Source of the DNA: Pelosinus sp. IPA-1
GTDB lineage: Bacteria; Bacillota; Negativicutes; DSM-13327
Direction of reading: 5' to 3'
NCBI RefSeq assembly: GCF_030269905.1
Contig: NZ_BSVC01000008.1
Location: 186,001-250,000 of the forward strand
Length of the DNA: 64,000 bases
The notes under the pieces were generated by a model. It was not told where the DNA came from and ran no database searches. It saw nothing but the letters and a program-made list of their open reading frames with translations. The position numbers and the translations under genes are program-made. Position 1 is the first letter of the stretch, and every line of letters starts with the position of its first letter. This document shows positions 9,874 to 18,647 of this stretch, one piece after another.

Positions 9874-10344
9874 GTGGGACCCAATATTTTATTAACTCGG
9901 ATTGACAATAGGCTAGTTCATGGACAGGTGGGAAGTATCTGGACACCGTCTTTAGGGGCAAATTTACTAGTCGTCGTTGATGATGCAGCCGCTGGCGATC
10001 CATTGCAGCAACAATTAATGGCTATGACGGCTGAGGCTTCTAGTGTAGGAATTCGCTTTTTTACAGTAGAGCACACAATCAAAGTTATTAGCAAAGCAGC
10101 ACCATCACAAAAAATATTTATCGTATGTAAAAATCCCAATGTAGTCAAACAACTTGTGGATGGAGGTGTGCCGATTAAGGATGTAAATGTTGGAAATATG
10201 CACTTTTTACCAGGCAAAAGGGCAATCTCCAAAAAGGTTTATGTGGATGATAAGGACTTAGCAGAGTTAAAGTATGTGCAAGCAAAAGGTGTTAATGTGT
10301 TTATTCAAGATACTCCGGGCGATATTAAATATAATATAGAGTAA
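9874..10344 (+). CDS. PTS mannose/sorbose-family EIIB component
   Basis: 156 residues with the family signature RIDNRLVHGQV; His16 is the expected phosphohistidine. This family uses histidine in IIB rather than cysteine. It accepts phosphate from EIIA (11937-12371) and phosphorylates sugar entering through IIC/IID. The start is GTG 9874, 8 nt after AAAGGAGG; an ATG two bases earlier is out of frame and stops at once. First gene of a IIB-IIC-IID-IIA operon. The substrate is not evident from sequence. Confidence 0.93.
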   Translation: MGPNILLTRIDNRLVHGQVGSIWTPSLGANLLVVVDDAAAGDPLQQQLMAMTAEASSVGIRFFTVEHTIKVISKAAPSQKIFIVCKNPNVVKQLVDGGVPIKDVNVGNMHFLPGKRAISKKVYVDDKDLAELKYVQAKGVNVFIQDTPGDIKYNIE

Positions 10345-10356
10345 GGAGGAAATGTT

Positions 10357-11151
10357 GTGCACAGTATTACTTTTGACCAAGGAATTTGGTTAGCAGTCAT
10401 GTCGATTATTATAGGTATTGACTTCTGGCTTGAGAGTTTATATATTTTTAGACCGATCATTGTTTGCAGCATAACAGGATGGATCATTGGAGATTTACAA
10501 ACAGGCTTGATTGCGGGTAGCTTAACAGAGTTGGCTTTTGCAGGCTTAACGCCAGCTGGTGGGACACAACCACCAAACCCAGTTCTTGCAGGTGTGATGA
10601 CAACGGTAATTGCATATACAACAGGAGTGGATCCAAAGACTGCAATTGGCCTTGCGCTGCCATTTAGTTTCTTAATGCAGTATATAATTTTATTTTATTA
10701 TTCTTGTTTTTCATTTTTCATGGTTAAAGCAGATCAGTATGCAGAGGAAGCAAATGTGAAAGCTTTCTGGAGATTGAATATCTTAACGACTGCTATTGTG
10801 GCAGCAACTTATGGAATTGTAGTGTTTTTAAGCACTTATGTTGCTCAAGATTCTATGCAAGCTTTGGTAGGAGCGATGCCTGAATGGCTCACTCATGGGT
10901 TTGAAATTGCCGGGGGTATATTGCCAGCTGTGGGATTCGGCATGTTACTAAAGGTTATGCTTAAAGGTCAATACGTTCCCTATTTAATCATCGGATTTGT
11001 AATTGCGTCCTTTGTAAAATTCGCTAATTTATTACCTGTAGCGCTGCTCGGTACTGCTTTAGCAATGTATGAATACTATAATTCAAAAGATAAGGCTTCT
11101 ATAGTACACAATAATTCTAGGAAAGGAGAGGATTATAGTGAAGGAATCTAG
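10357..11151 (+). CDS. PTS mannose/sorbose-family EIIC membrane component
   Basis: A 264-residue polytopic membrane protein with the IIC-Man features GSLTELAFAGLTPAGGTQPP (about 49-68) and a glycine-rich hydrophobic core. It starts with GTG 10357 after AAGGAGG and sits 12 nt after the EIIB stop. Its last 14 nt overlap the start of EIID, suggesting translational coupling of the two membrane subunits that form one channel. Confidence 0.92.
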   Translation: MHSITFDQGIWLAVMSIIIGIDFWLESLYIFRPIIVCSITGWIIGDLQTGLIAGSLTELAFAGLTPAGGTQPPNPVLAGVMTTVIAYTTGVDPKTAIGLALPFSFLMQYIILFYYSCFSFFMVKADQYAEEANVKAFWRLNILTTAIVAATYGIVVFLSTYVAQDSMQALVGAMPEWLTHGFEIAGGILPAVGFGMLLKVMLKGQYVPYLIIGFVIASFVKFANLLPVALLGTALAMYEYYNSKDKASIVHNNSRKGEDYSEGI

Positions 11152-11935
11152 AAAGGTTTTATCTAAAAGCGATATTACAAAATTAGGGTTAACATCATCC
11201 TTCCTTCAGGCTAGTTTTAATTATGAAAGAATGCAGGCTGGGGGATTTACATTAGCCATGTTACCCTTTTTAAGTAAGATATATAAAGGTGATAAACAAG
11301 GCCTATCAGAGGCGATGAAGAATAACCTGGATTTTATTAATACAAATACTAACTTTGCTGGATTATTAATGGGATTATTACTGTCACTGGAAGAAAATAA
11401 TGAAGATCGAAGTTTAATAAAGGGATTAAAAATAGCGTTGTTTGGGCCCTTGGCAGGTATTGGTGATGCCATATTCTGGTTTACTGTATTACCAATTGTG
11501 GCGGGTGTATGTGCATCCTTCGCGGCACAGGGAAGTGTGTTAGGACCCATTATATTTTTCCTTGTGTATTTAGGAATATTTGCATTGCGTATTGTATGGA
11601 CACATTTAGGTTACAACCTTGGGATAAAGGCAATTGAAAAGATAAAAACAAGCTCGCAAATGATAACAAAAGCTGCTACCATACTGGGTGTTACAGTTAT
11701 AGGCGGATTGATAGCTTCCTATGTACATATTGATATTGCAACTCAAGTTTCCATAAGTGATGGTCACATATTATCCATACAAAAAGATTTTATCGATCGA
11801 ATTTTCCCCAATATTTTACCTATGGGATATACGTTATTTATGTTGTTTTTATTAAGGAAAAAGCTGAGCCCTCCACTATTAATATTCGGAACATTTGCGA
11901 TAGCAATATTACTTTCAGGGGTAGGGATATTATAG
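11138..11935 (+). CDS. PTS mannose/sorbose-family EIID membrane component
   Basis: 265 residues. The N-terminal SFLQASFNYERMQAGGFTLA matches the cytosolic EIID signature and GPLAGIGDAIFWFTVLPI the conserved membrane-entry loop; hydrophobic segments follow at the C-terminus. EIID exists only in the mannose family and confirms the type of this PTS. GTG start 11138 after AAAGGAGAGG, overlapping EIIC by 14 nt. Confidence 0.93.
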   Translation: MKESRKVLSKSDITKLGLTSSFLQASFNYERMQAGGFTLAMLPFLSKIYKGDKQGLSEAMKNNLDFINTNTNFAGLLMGLLLSLEENNEDRSLIKGLKIALFGPLAGIGDAIFWFTVLPIVAGVCASFAAQGSVLGPIIFFLVYLGIFALRIVWTHLGYNLGIKAIEKIKTSSQMITKAATILGVTVIGGLIASYVHIDIATQVSISDGHILSIQKDFIDRIFPNILPMGYTLFMLFLLRKKLSPPLLIFGTFAIAILLSGVGIL

Positions 11936-11936
11936 G

Positions 11937-12371
11937 ATGAAAACAGTTATAGTAATAACAGGCCATGGGAGTTATGCGACAGGGCTAAAAAGCTCAATAG
12001 AACTCCTCGCTGGGCAAAATAGAGATTTATATTATCTCGATTTGATGGTTGACGACACAGACCAAATATTAAAAGAACACATGGCAAATGTGGTGAAAGA
12101 AAATGAAGGTTCCAGCGTATTATTTATTTGCGATATCCTAGGTGGAACTCCCTTTAAAGTTTCAGTAGAAATTGCTAACAATAATGATGATATGGAAGTT
12201 GTTGCAGGATGTAATATAGGTTCTATATTAGAAGGAGTATTCCAAAAAGACAAGATTTCAGTTAGAGAACTGGCCGATTCTATGGTTCTTTCAAGTAAAA
12301 GGACAACTGTAAGATTTGAAAAAAATACTGTCAATCAAAATACTGTTATCGATCCCGAGGAAGGTATTTGA
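11937..12371 (+). CDS. PTS mannose-family EIIA component
   Basis: 144 residues with VIVITGHGSYATGL, where His10 is the phosphorylation site, and FICDILGGTPFKVS (about 62-75). EIIA receives phosphate from HPr and passes it to EIIB of this operon. It begins 2 nt after the EIID stop. It ends the operon, followed by a perfect hairpin. Confidence 0.92.
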   Translation: MKTVIVITGHGSYATGLKSSIELLAGQNRDLYYLDLMVDDTDQILKEHMANVVKENEGSSVLFICDILGGTPFKVSVEIANNNDDMEVVAGCNIGSILEGVFQKDKISVRELADSMVLSSKRTTVRFEKNTVNQNTVIDPEEGI

Positions 12372-12437
12372 AGAATCAGGAGAGATATTTTATTCGAATT
12401 CTAGATGAACTACAACGAAAAAAGCGGGTTAAAATGG

Positions 12438-12467
12438 AATGAGTCAGGGATGGTTCCCTGACTCATT
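12438..12467. terminator. Hairpin terminator of the mannose-family PTS operon
   Basis: AATGAGTCAGGGA (12438-12450) pairs perfectly with TCCCTGACTCATT (12455-12467) around TGGT. Only a short T-rich stretch follows. Confidence 0.7.
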
Positions 12468-12596
12468 TAAATCGTTATGTTGATTTATTCGATAAGATAA
12501 GTGTAGCAAAATCTATTGAATGGATTATCATAAATCAAGTTTGGGAAAAGTAACAAGATCTTGCTTTCGTACAGATTGAATTTGAGGTGGAAATTT

Positions 12597-13199
12597 ATGA
12601 AAATCCCCGACAGGAATACGGCTAAACAGTTCTTACTAGAAGCAGAAAAAATCAATCCAGGGAACTGGGTCCCACACTCTTTATTTACTGCCCAGGCTGC
12701 TGAGGCAATTGCTAAAGTGCATCCTGAGCTTGATAGTGAAGTGGCCTATGTGATGGGATATTTGCATGATATCGGCAGACGGGCAGGGGTAACATATCTG
12801 CGTCATTCTTTTGATGGATATCATTTTTTACAACAGCAAGGATATGAGGATGCTGCGAGGATTTGTATTACCCATACATTTTGGTTCAATGGATTAGAGG
12901 ATTATCCTGGGAAGTGGGATTGCTCAGTAGAGGAAATACATTTTTTAAAATCCTACATAACATCGATTGATTATAATGAATATGATCGGCTTATTCAGTT
13001 ATGTGATTGCCTAGCACTTCCTACCGGATTTTGCCTACTGGAAAAAAGATTGGTGGATGTTGCCCTGCGATATGGCACGACTAAGTATACTACGGCCAAG
13101 TGGAGGCGACTATTTGAAAATAAGGCAGGATTTGAACAAAAGATTGGCAGGTCGATTTATGATTTGTTGCCAGGTGTGAAGGAGAATACCTTTAGGTAA
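12597..13199 (+). CDS. HD-domain metal-dependent phosphohydrolase
   Basis: 200 residues with an N-terminal HSLFTAQAAEAIA and the metal-binding GYLHDIGR (about 54-61), followed by further histidines (RHSFDGYHFL, CITHTFW) spaced as in HD hydrolases. The family cleaves phosphate esters, often of nucleotides; the substrate here is unknown. The start at 12597 follows GAGGTGG at a 6-nt spacing and removes 12 unlikely leading residues from a longer frame at 12561. It converges on the MocR-type gene with a 40-nt gap. Confidence 0.82.
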   Translation: MKIPDRNTAKQFLLEAEKINPGNWVPHSLFTAQAAEAIAKVHPELDSEVAYVMGYLHDIGRRAGVTYLRHSFDGYHFLQQQGYEDAARICITHTFWFNGLEDYPGKWDCSVEEIHFLKSYITSIDYNEYDRLIQLCDCLALPTGFCLLEKRLVDVALRYGTTKYTTAKWRRLFENKAGFEQKIGRSIYDLLPGVKENTFR

Positions 13200-13239
13200 C
13201 CTAGTATATTTTCGGAAAGTGGACATGTTTTTAGTCATA

Positions 13240-14655
13240 TTACAAAGGCTTATCGCAAAGGTATGGTAGCCAAGCATTATATAAAGCTTGTACTGCCTTT
13301 GGAATGAGCTCTGGAGAGAGCGCGCTAAAACCAAGCAAAACATTTACTTTTCCTTCTTTTGATTGGCTCATCCAAAGATTGCCGCTGGAACGTATCTGCA
13401 CTCCTTTACGCCCAGCTGCTGCAATTAGTTCCTGTTCCGAAGCAAGGCAATCTACCTCTACAAGAAGATGAACTCCGGCATTCATTCCGGAAATGGAAAT
13501 ATGATCTTTAAATTTGGTTCTAAGAAATCCAATTAGTATATCATGTCTCTTCCTCAACTGTCGTGTCATCTTTCGTAGGTGACGTTCCCAATGACCTTCT
13601 TGCATAAAATATTCCAGTGATCTTTGTATTATATGGGGAACAGATGAGGGGATACCAGATTGCAGAGTGCGAGATGATTCAATAAGCTGCTCAGGCAGAA
13701 CTACGTAAGCAGTTCGCAGAGAAGGTAACAAAGATTTCGAAAAACTACCCATATAAATGACTTTGTCTGATGCTAGACTTTGCAGGGATTGTATCGGTTT
13801 AACGTTATAACGAAGATGAGAACTGTAATCGTCTTCTATAATGAAGGTATTGTTGGTACGTGCCCAAGCAACGAGACGCAGTCGTCGAGTAATTGGCATG
13901 ATGCGGCCAGTCGGGAATTGATGGGAAGGGGTAACGTAGACTGCTCCAGCTTTTGTTGCAGCAAGCACTTTGACAGCTAAACCATGATGATTTAATGGAA
14001 TAGGTAGAATCGTAAATCCGGCATTAGCAAAGACGGAATGGGCACCGAAAAAACCAGGATCTTCTACTGCGATACTATCAGTTTTTTCTTTTAGCAGCTG
14101 ACAAGCTAAGGTAAGACTATGTTGTGTTCCGGAAGTAAGAATGATCTGCTCAACGCTACATTTCACACCTCGATAGTCATGCAAATATCTTGCTATTTCT
14201 TTGCGGAGGCCAATATTACCATTGGGCGCCCCGTAATCGGTGAGATTATCTTTTTCTTCCCGAATACATTTATTGATAAGTCGTTGCCAATGTGAGAAGG
14301 GAATAAGTTTTGGATCAAGTTTGCCATACCGAAGGTCATATTTCCCTTGTATATTTGTTGGCTGTATAACTTCCGTTGGAATAACTGCTGATTCTAGAGG
14401 AGTAGAGGCACTGTCTAAGTCCAGTGCTTCAATATAATACCCAACCCGCGATTTGGAGTAAATGTATCCTTCAGAATAGAGTTGTTGATAAGCCATTTCA
14501 ACAGTAGTACGACTAATTTGTAAGTCATTTGAAAGTTTACGGCTGGACGGAATCTTTGTATCATGAGAAAGATGACCACTTAAAATTTGAACCCTAATTT
14601 GCTCGTAGAGCTGGGTGTATAAAGGAGTTTTTAATTTTTCATTTAATACGAACAT
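13240..14655 (-). CDS. MocR/PdxR-type regulator (GntR winged helix fused to an aminotransferase-like domain)
   Basis: 471 residues: winged helix (about 5-75, SSRKLSNDLQISRTTVEMAY) joined to a fold-type I aminotransferase domain (about 105-465). GAPNGNIGLRKEIARYL, SGTQHSL and GSFSKSLLPSLR with Lys307 indicate a pyridoxal-phosphate site. Proteins of this class sense PLP or an amino compound and bind DNA. No pdxST or GABA gene is adjacent, so the target is unknown. The gene is on the minus strand, downstream of the split lysO pair and separated from it by a hairpin. Confidence 0.88.
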   Translation of the reverse strand: MFVLNEKLKTPLYTQLYEQIRVQILSGHLSHDTKIPSSRKLSNDLQISRTTVEMAYQQLYSEGYIYSKSRVGYYIEALDLDSASTPLESAVIPTEVIQPTNIQGKYDLRYGKLDPKLIPFSHWQRLINKCIREEKDNLTDYGAPNGNIGLRKEIARYLHDYRGVKCSVEQIILTSGTQHSLTLACQLLKEKTDSIAVEDPGFFGAHSVFANAGFTILPIPLNHHGLAVKVLAATKAGAVYVTPSHQFPTGRIMPITRRLRLVAWARTNNTFIIEDDYSSHLRYNVKPIQSLQSLASDKVIYMGSFSKSLLPSLRTAYVVLPEQLIESSRTLQSGIPSSVPHIIQRSLEYFMQEGHWERHLRKMTRQLRKRHDILIGFLRTKFKDHISISGMNAGVHLLVEVDCLASEQELIAAAGRKGVQIRSSGNLWMSQSKEGKVNVLLGFSALSPELIPKAVQALYNAWLPYLCDKPL

Positions 14656-14860
14656 AGTGCCTCACCGATAAGAATTCAAATTTTTTCTTTTGTATATGTT
14701 TAGATTGATACTTCACTAGAGAATTCCTCCTTGTATGCAAAAACTATGTTTTTATTAGACAATGCAGATCACAATTTTGAAAGGGCCAGTTTTGGAGAAG
14801 TTTTATAGGTCCAGACTTTAGTGTTTATGATTTTTAAATCATCACGAATAGAACGTGTAA

Positions 14861-14895
14861 GGCTCAACGTGCAGTATAATTCTGCACGTTGAGCC
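14861..14895. repeat. GGYTCAA-family hairpin, copy 1 (3' of the lysO pair)
   Basis: GGCTCAACGTGCAG (14861-14874) pairs perfectly with CTGCACGTTGAGCC (14882-14895) around TATAATT. It lies just past the stop of the minus-strand exporter gene and may terminate it, although no T-run follows on that strand. Related hairpins with compensatory arm changes occur at 16097-16131 and 21712-21745. Confidence 0.7.
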
Positions 14896-14903
14896 GATTG
14901 ATT

Positions 14904-15515
14904 TTATCCATAGTGAATTGTCAACAATAAGGGGATGAGAAATGGTACTAAGGTTGTTAATATAAGGCCGCTTACAAAAGCAATCATAGCCGTGGATGTA
15001 TCCGTCATTTTAGCGATAATCGGCAAAGTGGAATCCATTGTCGTCGCGCCTCCAGGAGCAATCGCTACAACTTTCCCAACATGAATGGCTAAAAACGGAA
15101 TTAACACAAAAGCCATTAATTCACGAAAAACGTTTGCCAAAAATGCGATAGCTCCTAATTCCGCGTTATAAAGCTGAGTAATTAACACACTAGATAAACT
15201 GTACCAGCCAAATCCCGCTCCAACAACTAACACTTCTTTCAAAGACATGTTGAAAAATAAGCTAGCTATGGAAGCCCCTAAAAGACTGCCAGCAGCAATG
15301 GCTAAGGGAACTAGTAGAATGCGCCAGCCGACTGCTTTTATTTTTACTAATTCTCGGCGGTTATGTCCAATACTAATCCCTACGCCAAATAACATGGCCG
15401 CCAATACGTAGGTGATTACATTATCTAATACTTGGGAATTGATAACAGAAGGCAGCAGCCATCCAAGAGAAATACCCGCTAAAACTGCTGCTACAATACA
15501 GCCAATCATTTTCAT
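14904..15515 (-). CDS. LysO-type (DUF340) exporter, C-terminal half as a separate subunit
   Basis: 203 residues with about seven hydrophobic segments and the stretch GAGFGWYSLSSVLITQ typical of the LysO/YbjE core. In E. coli, LysO is a single lysine exporter; here the same fold appears divided, with the N-terminal part encoded just upstream. The start at 15515 (MKMIGC) is chosen because its ATG overlaps the TGA of the upstream gene as ATGA. The longer frame from 15575 lies inside the partner gene. Lysine specificity is inferred from family only. Confidence 0.82.
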   Translation of the reverse strand: MKMIGCIVAAVLAGISLGWLLPSVINSQVLDNVITYVLAAMLFGVGISIGHNRRELVKIKAVGWRILLVPLAIAAGSLLGASIASLFFNMSLKEVLVVGAGFGWYSLSSVLITQLYNAELGAIAFLANVFRELMAFVLIPFLAIHVGKVVAIAPGGATTMDSTLPIIAKMTDTSTAMIAFVSGLILTTLVPFLIPLLLTIHYG

Positions 15516-15811
15516 AATTGTTTTTCCTTTGTGACGTGATTTTGTAGAAAATTTGCTTTGGAGACTAGAAACCATAATGCGAATATACTTCCGACAGTAC
15601 TTAATGCTGCAATCACCAGTGCTTTCCAGCCTAATATGGTCAAATTGGTGATGAGTTCTTGATTACTGCCAATCCCAATACCAACCGCGATTAACAAAAT
15701 AAAGACAATTATCATTACAATCTTATCTAAATGTCCAATCCATCTTTCAGTAATCATATTACTGGCCCCCAGTAAACAACCAGCCAATAGGCTTATTATA
15801 ACAATCTCCAT
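15512..15811 (-). CDS. LysO-type exporter, N-terminal half as a separate subunit
   Basis: 99 residues with three hydrophobic segments and LLIAVGIGIGSNQELI, matching the first repeat of LysO-like exporters. The start at 15811 (MEIVII) has GGGGGAG 6 nt upstream; the longer frame from 15856 lacks a site. It overlaps the C-terminal-half gene by 4 nt (ATGA), so the two halves are probably made in equal amounts and assemble. Confidence 0.8.
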   Translation of the reverse strand: MEIVIISLLAGCLLGASNMITERWIGHLDKIVMIIVFILLIAVGIGIGSNQELITNLTILGWKALVIAALSTVGSIFALWFLVSKANFLQNHVTKEKQL

Positions 15812-15971
15812 GATATTCTCCCCCGTATGGTCTTTTAATCTGACTGATAAATACATGTATTATAAATACCAAATTTAATAATTATTAATGTAGTTAACCC
15901 ATATAATAATACAATAAATAATAACGATTCGCAAAATTCTAGTACAATACTAAGTTTATCCGATGACTAAA

Positions 15972-16078
15972 CCGCTCTAAGACTCCCATCTTCTATAAGT
16001 GGGAGTTAAGAGCGGCTAAGTCCCTGGATAAGTGCGACTAAGATTCAGATGGAGTTAAAACTCCATCTGAATCAAGTC
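15972..16078. repeat. Two large hairpins in the 380-nt gap between lysO and the HD-GYP gene
   Basis: Hairpin one: about 17 nt from 15972 (CCGCTCTAAGACTCCCA) against 16000-16015, with a small mismatch. Hairpin two: GATTCAGATGGAGTT (16042-16056) pairs perfectly with 16059-16073, with only AA between. Flanking words CGACTAAG and AAGTCTT also flank structures in the 97-nt repeats elsewhere in the window, so this may be a diverged relative. Nothing coding is visible from 15812 to 16191. Confidence 0.55.
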
Positions 16079-16096
16079 TTCTTTATGCGACAAATA

Positions 16097-16131
16097 GGCT
16101 CAATAGGCAGTATTCTACTGCATATTGAGCC
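16097..16131. repeat. GGYTCAA-family hairpin, copy 2
   Basis: GGCTCAATAGGCAG (16097-16110) pairs with CTGCATATTGAGCC (16118-16131) around TATTCTA. The outer GGCTCAA/TTGAGCC and inner GCAG/CTGC are shared with copy 1, while the middle bases differ on both arms. It lies about 60 nt past the stop of the minus-strand HD-GYP gene and may end that transcript. Confidence 0.65.
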
Positions 16132-16191
16132 TTAATCTATATTTAAAAATATACTTGGGTATAAACAAAGCTACCCTTCATTACATTGCTA

Positions 16192-17265
16192 CTACCTAAC
16201 AATGTAATGAATACAAAGATCATTTATCTCTGATAAATCGATGACTTTACCATTATGTTGCTGCACAATGGAGTTAGATGGTTTATCTTTATTTACAAAA
16301 ACGACTCGTCCCTGTTGGCCATTTGTGAGAGAGACTAGGTTGCCAGAGAGAAAGTTCATCATATTTTCAGTAAAAGTAAGACACGTTTTAGCATCAATAG
16401 AGTAAATGTCTTGGCGTAATTTATCTAAACTTAAATAAGGGCTTAATGCACCAGGAGTATCGCAGTTTATAGTTAAAGATTCATCAAATAAATCCGCAAC
16501 CGCTATAATCTTGGCATAAGGATGAATATCTTCTGAGGTCAAATTATTAGGATAACCATTTCCATCTTCTCTTTCATGATGGTCTAATATTCCCGCAAGT
16601 ACACTTTGGGCTATATTGGGTATTTTGCTGACTAAATTATAACCAAGAGTAGTATGCGTTTTGTATAATTCATAGTCCTTAGGAGCAAGAAGATGGGATT
16701 TATTTAATATTTCCTGTGGCAGTTGAGATTTACCTACATCATGTAGTAACCCAGCTAAAGCAATGGCGCTAACACTTTCGGGGGGGAATTTTAGCCACGT
16801 AGCTATGAGAGCTGCTATGGCACTTACATTAACGCTATGACGAAATGTATAGTCATCACATTGGGGTAAATTATATAATTGGTCGATAACATTGCCAGTG
16901 GCAGATATATTATCAACGATATCATCGGCAGTTTGGGTAAAGGTTTCAATGGGGACTTCTTGTGTTTGACGAATATTTTCAAAGGTTTTTTGAACAGTGG
17001 TTACAGATTGATTATAGCTGTTGATAAATTGTTGGATTTTGGGATCTGTTATAGGATTAACTGTTATTTCAGCAAGTATAGAAACTTTGTCAATATCCCA
17101 ATTTTGTAGATTCTTTACAATTGATTTGTTGATGATCGTATTTTCATTTGCCAAAATTTTTCCATCGCTTGTATAGACATCACGAGCTAATTCCATACCT
17201 GGTACTAAAAATTCAATTTTTTGTTCGACTATTTTTTGCACTTTAGGAGATTCTGTATTACTCAT
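16192..17265 (-). CDS. HD-GYP domain protein (putative cyclic-di-GMP phosphodiesterase)
   Basis: 357 residues: an N-terminal region (about 15-65) like the DUF3391-type extension, a helical linker, then HD-GYP (about 135-300) with LLHDVGKSQLP, and DHHEREDGNGYP carrying the GYP triad. HD-GYP enzymes hydrolyse cyclic di-GMP, which controls motility and surface attachment. The usual segment after ADxxD is replaced by LFDESLTINCDTPGAL, so activity should be tested. The start at 17265 (MSNTES) is preferred over 17280 because GGGGTG lies 7 nt before it and covers the upstream ATG. Confidence 0.87.
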   Translation of the reverse strand: MSNTESPKVQKIVEQKIEFLVPGMELARDVYTSDGKILANENTIINKSIVKNLQNWDIDKVSILAEITVNPITDPKIQQFINSYNQSVTTVQKTFENIRQTQEVPIETFTQTADDIVDNISATGNVIDQLYNLPQCDDYTFRHSVNVSAIAALIATWLKFPPESVSAIALAGLLHDVGKSQLPQEILNKSHLLAPKDYELYKTHTTLGYNLVSKIPNIAQSVLAGILDHHEREDGNGYPNNLTSEDIHPYAKIIAVADLFDESLTINCDTPGALSPYLSLDKLRQDIYSIDAKTCLTFTENMMNFLSGNLVSLTNGQQGRVVFVNKDKPSNSIVQQHNGKVIDLSEINDLCIHYIVR

Positions 17266-17454
17266 CTGCACACACCCCATTTATGTTTTGTCGGTTCTTA
17301 TCTTCAATAGAAAATACTTAAATTCCTTTATTATTTTACAAAAATCAACATAAAATATGGTTAGGATGCTAGTAAATGGAAAATATATAAAGTGTGTATG
17401 AAATACTTGTTAGGTTATCCAACCTTTTTAATGACACGGATCATTATGTTATAA

Positions 17455-17491
17455 GCCGCTAATTATTACCATTTAAGGTGTAATTAGCGGC
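17455..17491. terminator. Hairpin between the LysR and HD-GYP genes
   Basis: GCCGCTAATTA (17455-17465) pairs perfectly with TAATTAGCGGC (17481-17491). It lies downstream of the minus-strand LysR stop and could end that transcript; no clear T-run is present. Confidence 0.5.
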
Positions 17492-17530
17492 GTTTACGAT
17501 TTTAGGTTTATTTAGGTAAATAAAATAAAT

Positions 17531-18421
17531 TTAATAAAAATCTTTCGTTATTAATAAATCAAGATAATGATCTAGGATGGTTAAACTTTGCAGGGTACTT
17601 GGTTTTGGGTACTTATGGGTAAGTTTGTAACAAACAATGTCTGGTGGGGGATCAGATAATTTGTAATAAGAAAATTTCTCTTCTTTTAAAGCTGACTTTG
17701 CGATCCACATGGGTACTATAGCCCACTGGAGGGGATGTTGCAACAAGGTAAATAATAGTTGAGCACTTTCTAGTTTGATTCTTGACATACAGAGCGGATT
17801 CCACCAGCGATCATGCCAAATTTGGAAGAGTGGTCCCCAGGGTATATAGAGTTCATAGTTTGGATCTAGTTCATTAGGATTTATTAACTTTGAGTTAGAA
17901 TCAGAAGGTTCTCCCAGGCGAAGGACTACCATTGGTACTGTCAAGAAACGTTCAACATTTACTCCCGGAAGGGTTTGTTCCCTAAGGGCAAATCCAACGT
18001 GTATTTGTCCTTTTTCTAGTTCTTCGTATAGGGGGATAGAATGTAATGTATGAATATCCAATATAACTGGTGGCTGGTGCTGGGTCATTGCACTAAATAG
18101 TGGTGGGAAAACAAAGGTATTAAGACTGTTTACGGCACCAAAGGATAAGGAAAGTTTAGGGCCTTGTGACTTTAAAATCTGAGTTTCTAACCAAAGGGAA
18201 TTCCATCTTTCTGCCAACTGCAAAAATTCTGCCCCCATAGGAGTTAAGCTAATTTCCTTAATTCCTTTACCACGATCTATCAGGGTCGCTCCCATCATTT
18301 CTTCTAATATTTTGAGCCTGTGACTAACGCTAGACTGCGCAAGATGCAATTTTTCTGCTGCTCGACTCAAACTTTGGGTACGCACTATGGCTAAAAATGC
18401 TTCAATTCCAAGAGTATACAC
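17531..18421 (-). CDS. LysR-family transcriptional regulator
   Basis: 296 residues with the LysR winged helix at the N-terminus (FLAIVRTQSLSRAAEKLHLA, then QSSVSHRLKILEE) and a substrate-binding domain from about residue 90. LysR proteins are usually activators responding to a small metabolite and commonly control a divergent neighbour. The neighbour is the RraA-like gene and MFS transporter starting at 18648, with a 226-nt shared upstream region that holds a T-N11-A palindrome. The inducer is unknown, possibly an organic acid. Confidence 0.9.
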   Translation of the reverse strand: MYTLGIEAFLAIVRTQSLSRAAEKLHLAQSSVSHRLKILEEMMGATLIDRGKGIKEISLTPMGAEFLQLAERWNSLWLETQILKSQGPKLSLSFGAVNSLNTFVFPPLFSAMTQHQPPVILDIHTLHSIPLYEELEKGQIHVGFALREQTLPGVNVERFLTVPMVVLRLGEPSDSNSKLINPNELDPNYELYIPWGPLFQIWHDRWWNPLCMSRIKLESAQLLFTLLQHPLQWAIVPMWIAKSALKEEKFSYYKLSDPPPDIVCYKLTHKYPKPSTLQSLTILDHYLDLLITKDFY

Positions 18422-18440
18422 TACTCCACCTCTTAATTAA

Positions 18441-18457
18441 TATCGATTATATAGATA
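18441..18457. promoter_or_regulatory. Candidate LysR operator (T-N11-A type)
   Basis: TATC-N9-GATA at 18441-18457 is a symmetric 17-bp site of the LysR type, located 20 nt upstream of the LysR start and in the region shared with the RraA-like gene. The surrounding DNA is very A+T-rich, so chance occurrence is possible. Confidence 0.35.
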
Positions 18458-18647
18458 TTTAATAGAAAATTAATTCGTTTTACTATTATTCGTCTATAAA
18501 TTAAAATTATAATAGTTAAAAGATTTTGTCAATAGATAAAAAGTGAGCACTAGTAGTAATGCAGTAAATTAGATTATAGTGCTGTTTTGGCTTAGTTATG
18601 GCATAAAATCAATCGCTTTTGATTTTAGGTGAGAGGAAGTAAGATGC

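Noticed and set aside
13780-14437. Plus-strand frames of 65-66 codons inside the MocR-type gene
   Set aside because: They are shadows of the minus-strand coding sequence with no ribosome-binding site or family resemblance.
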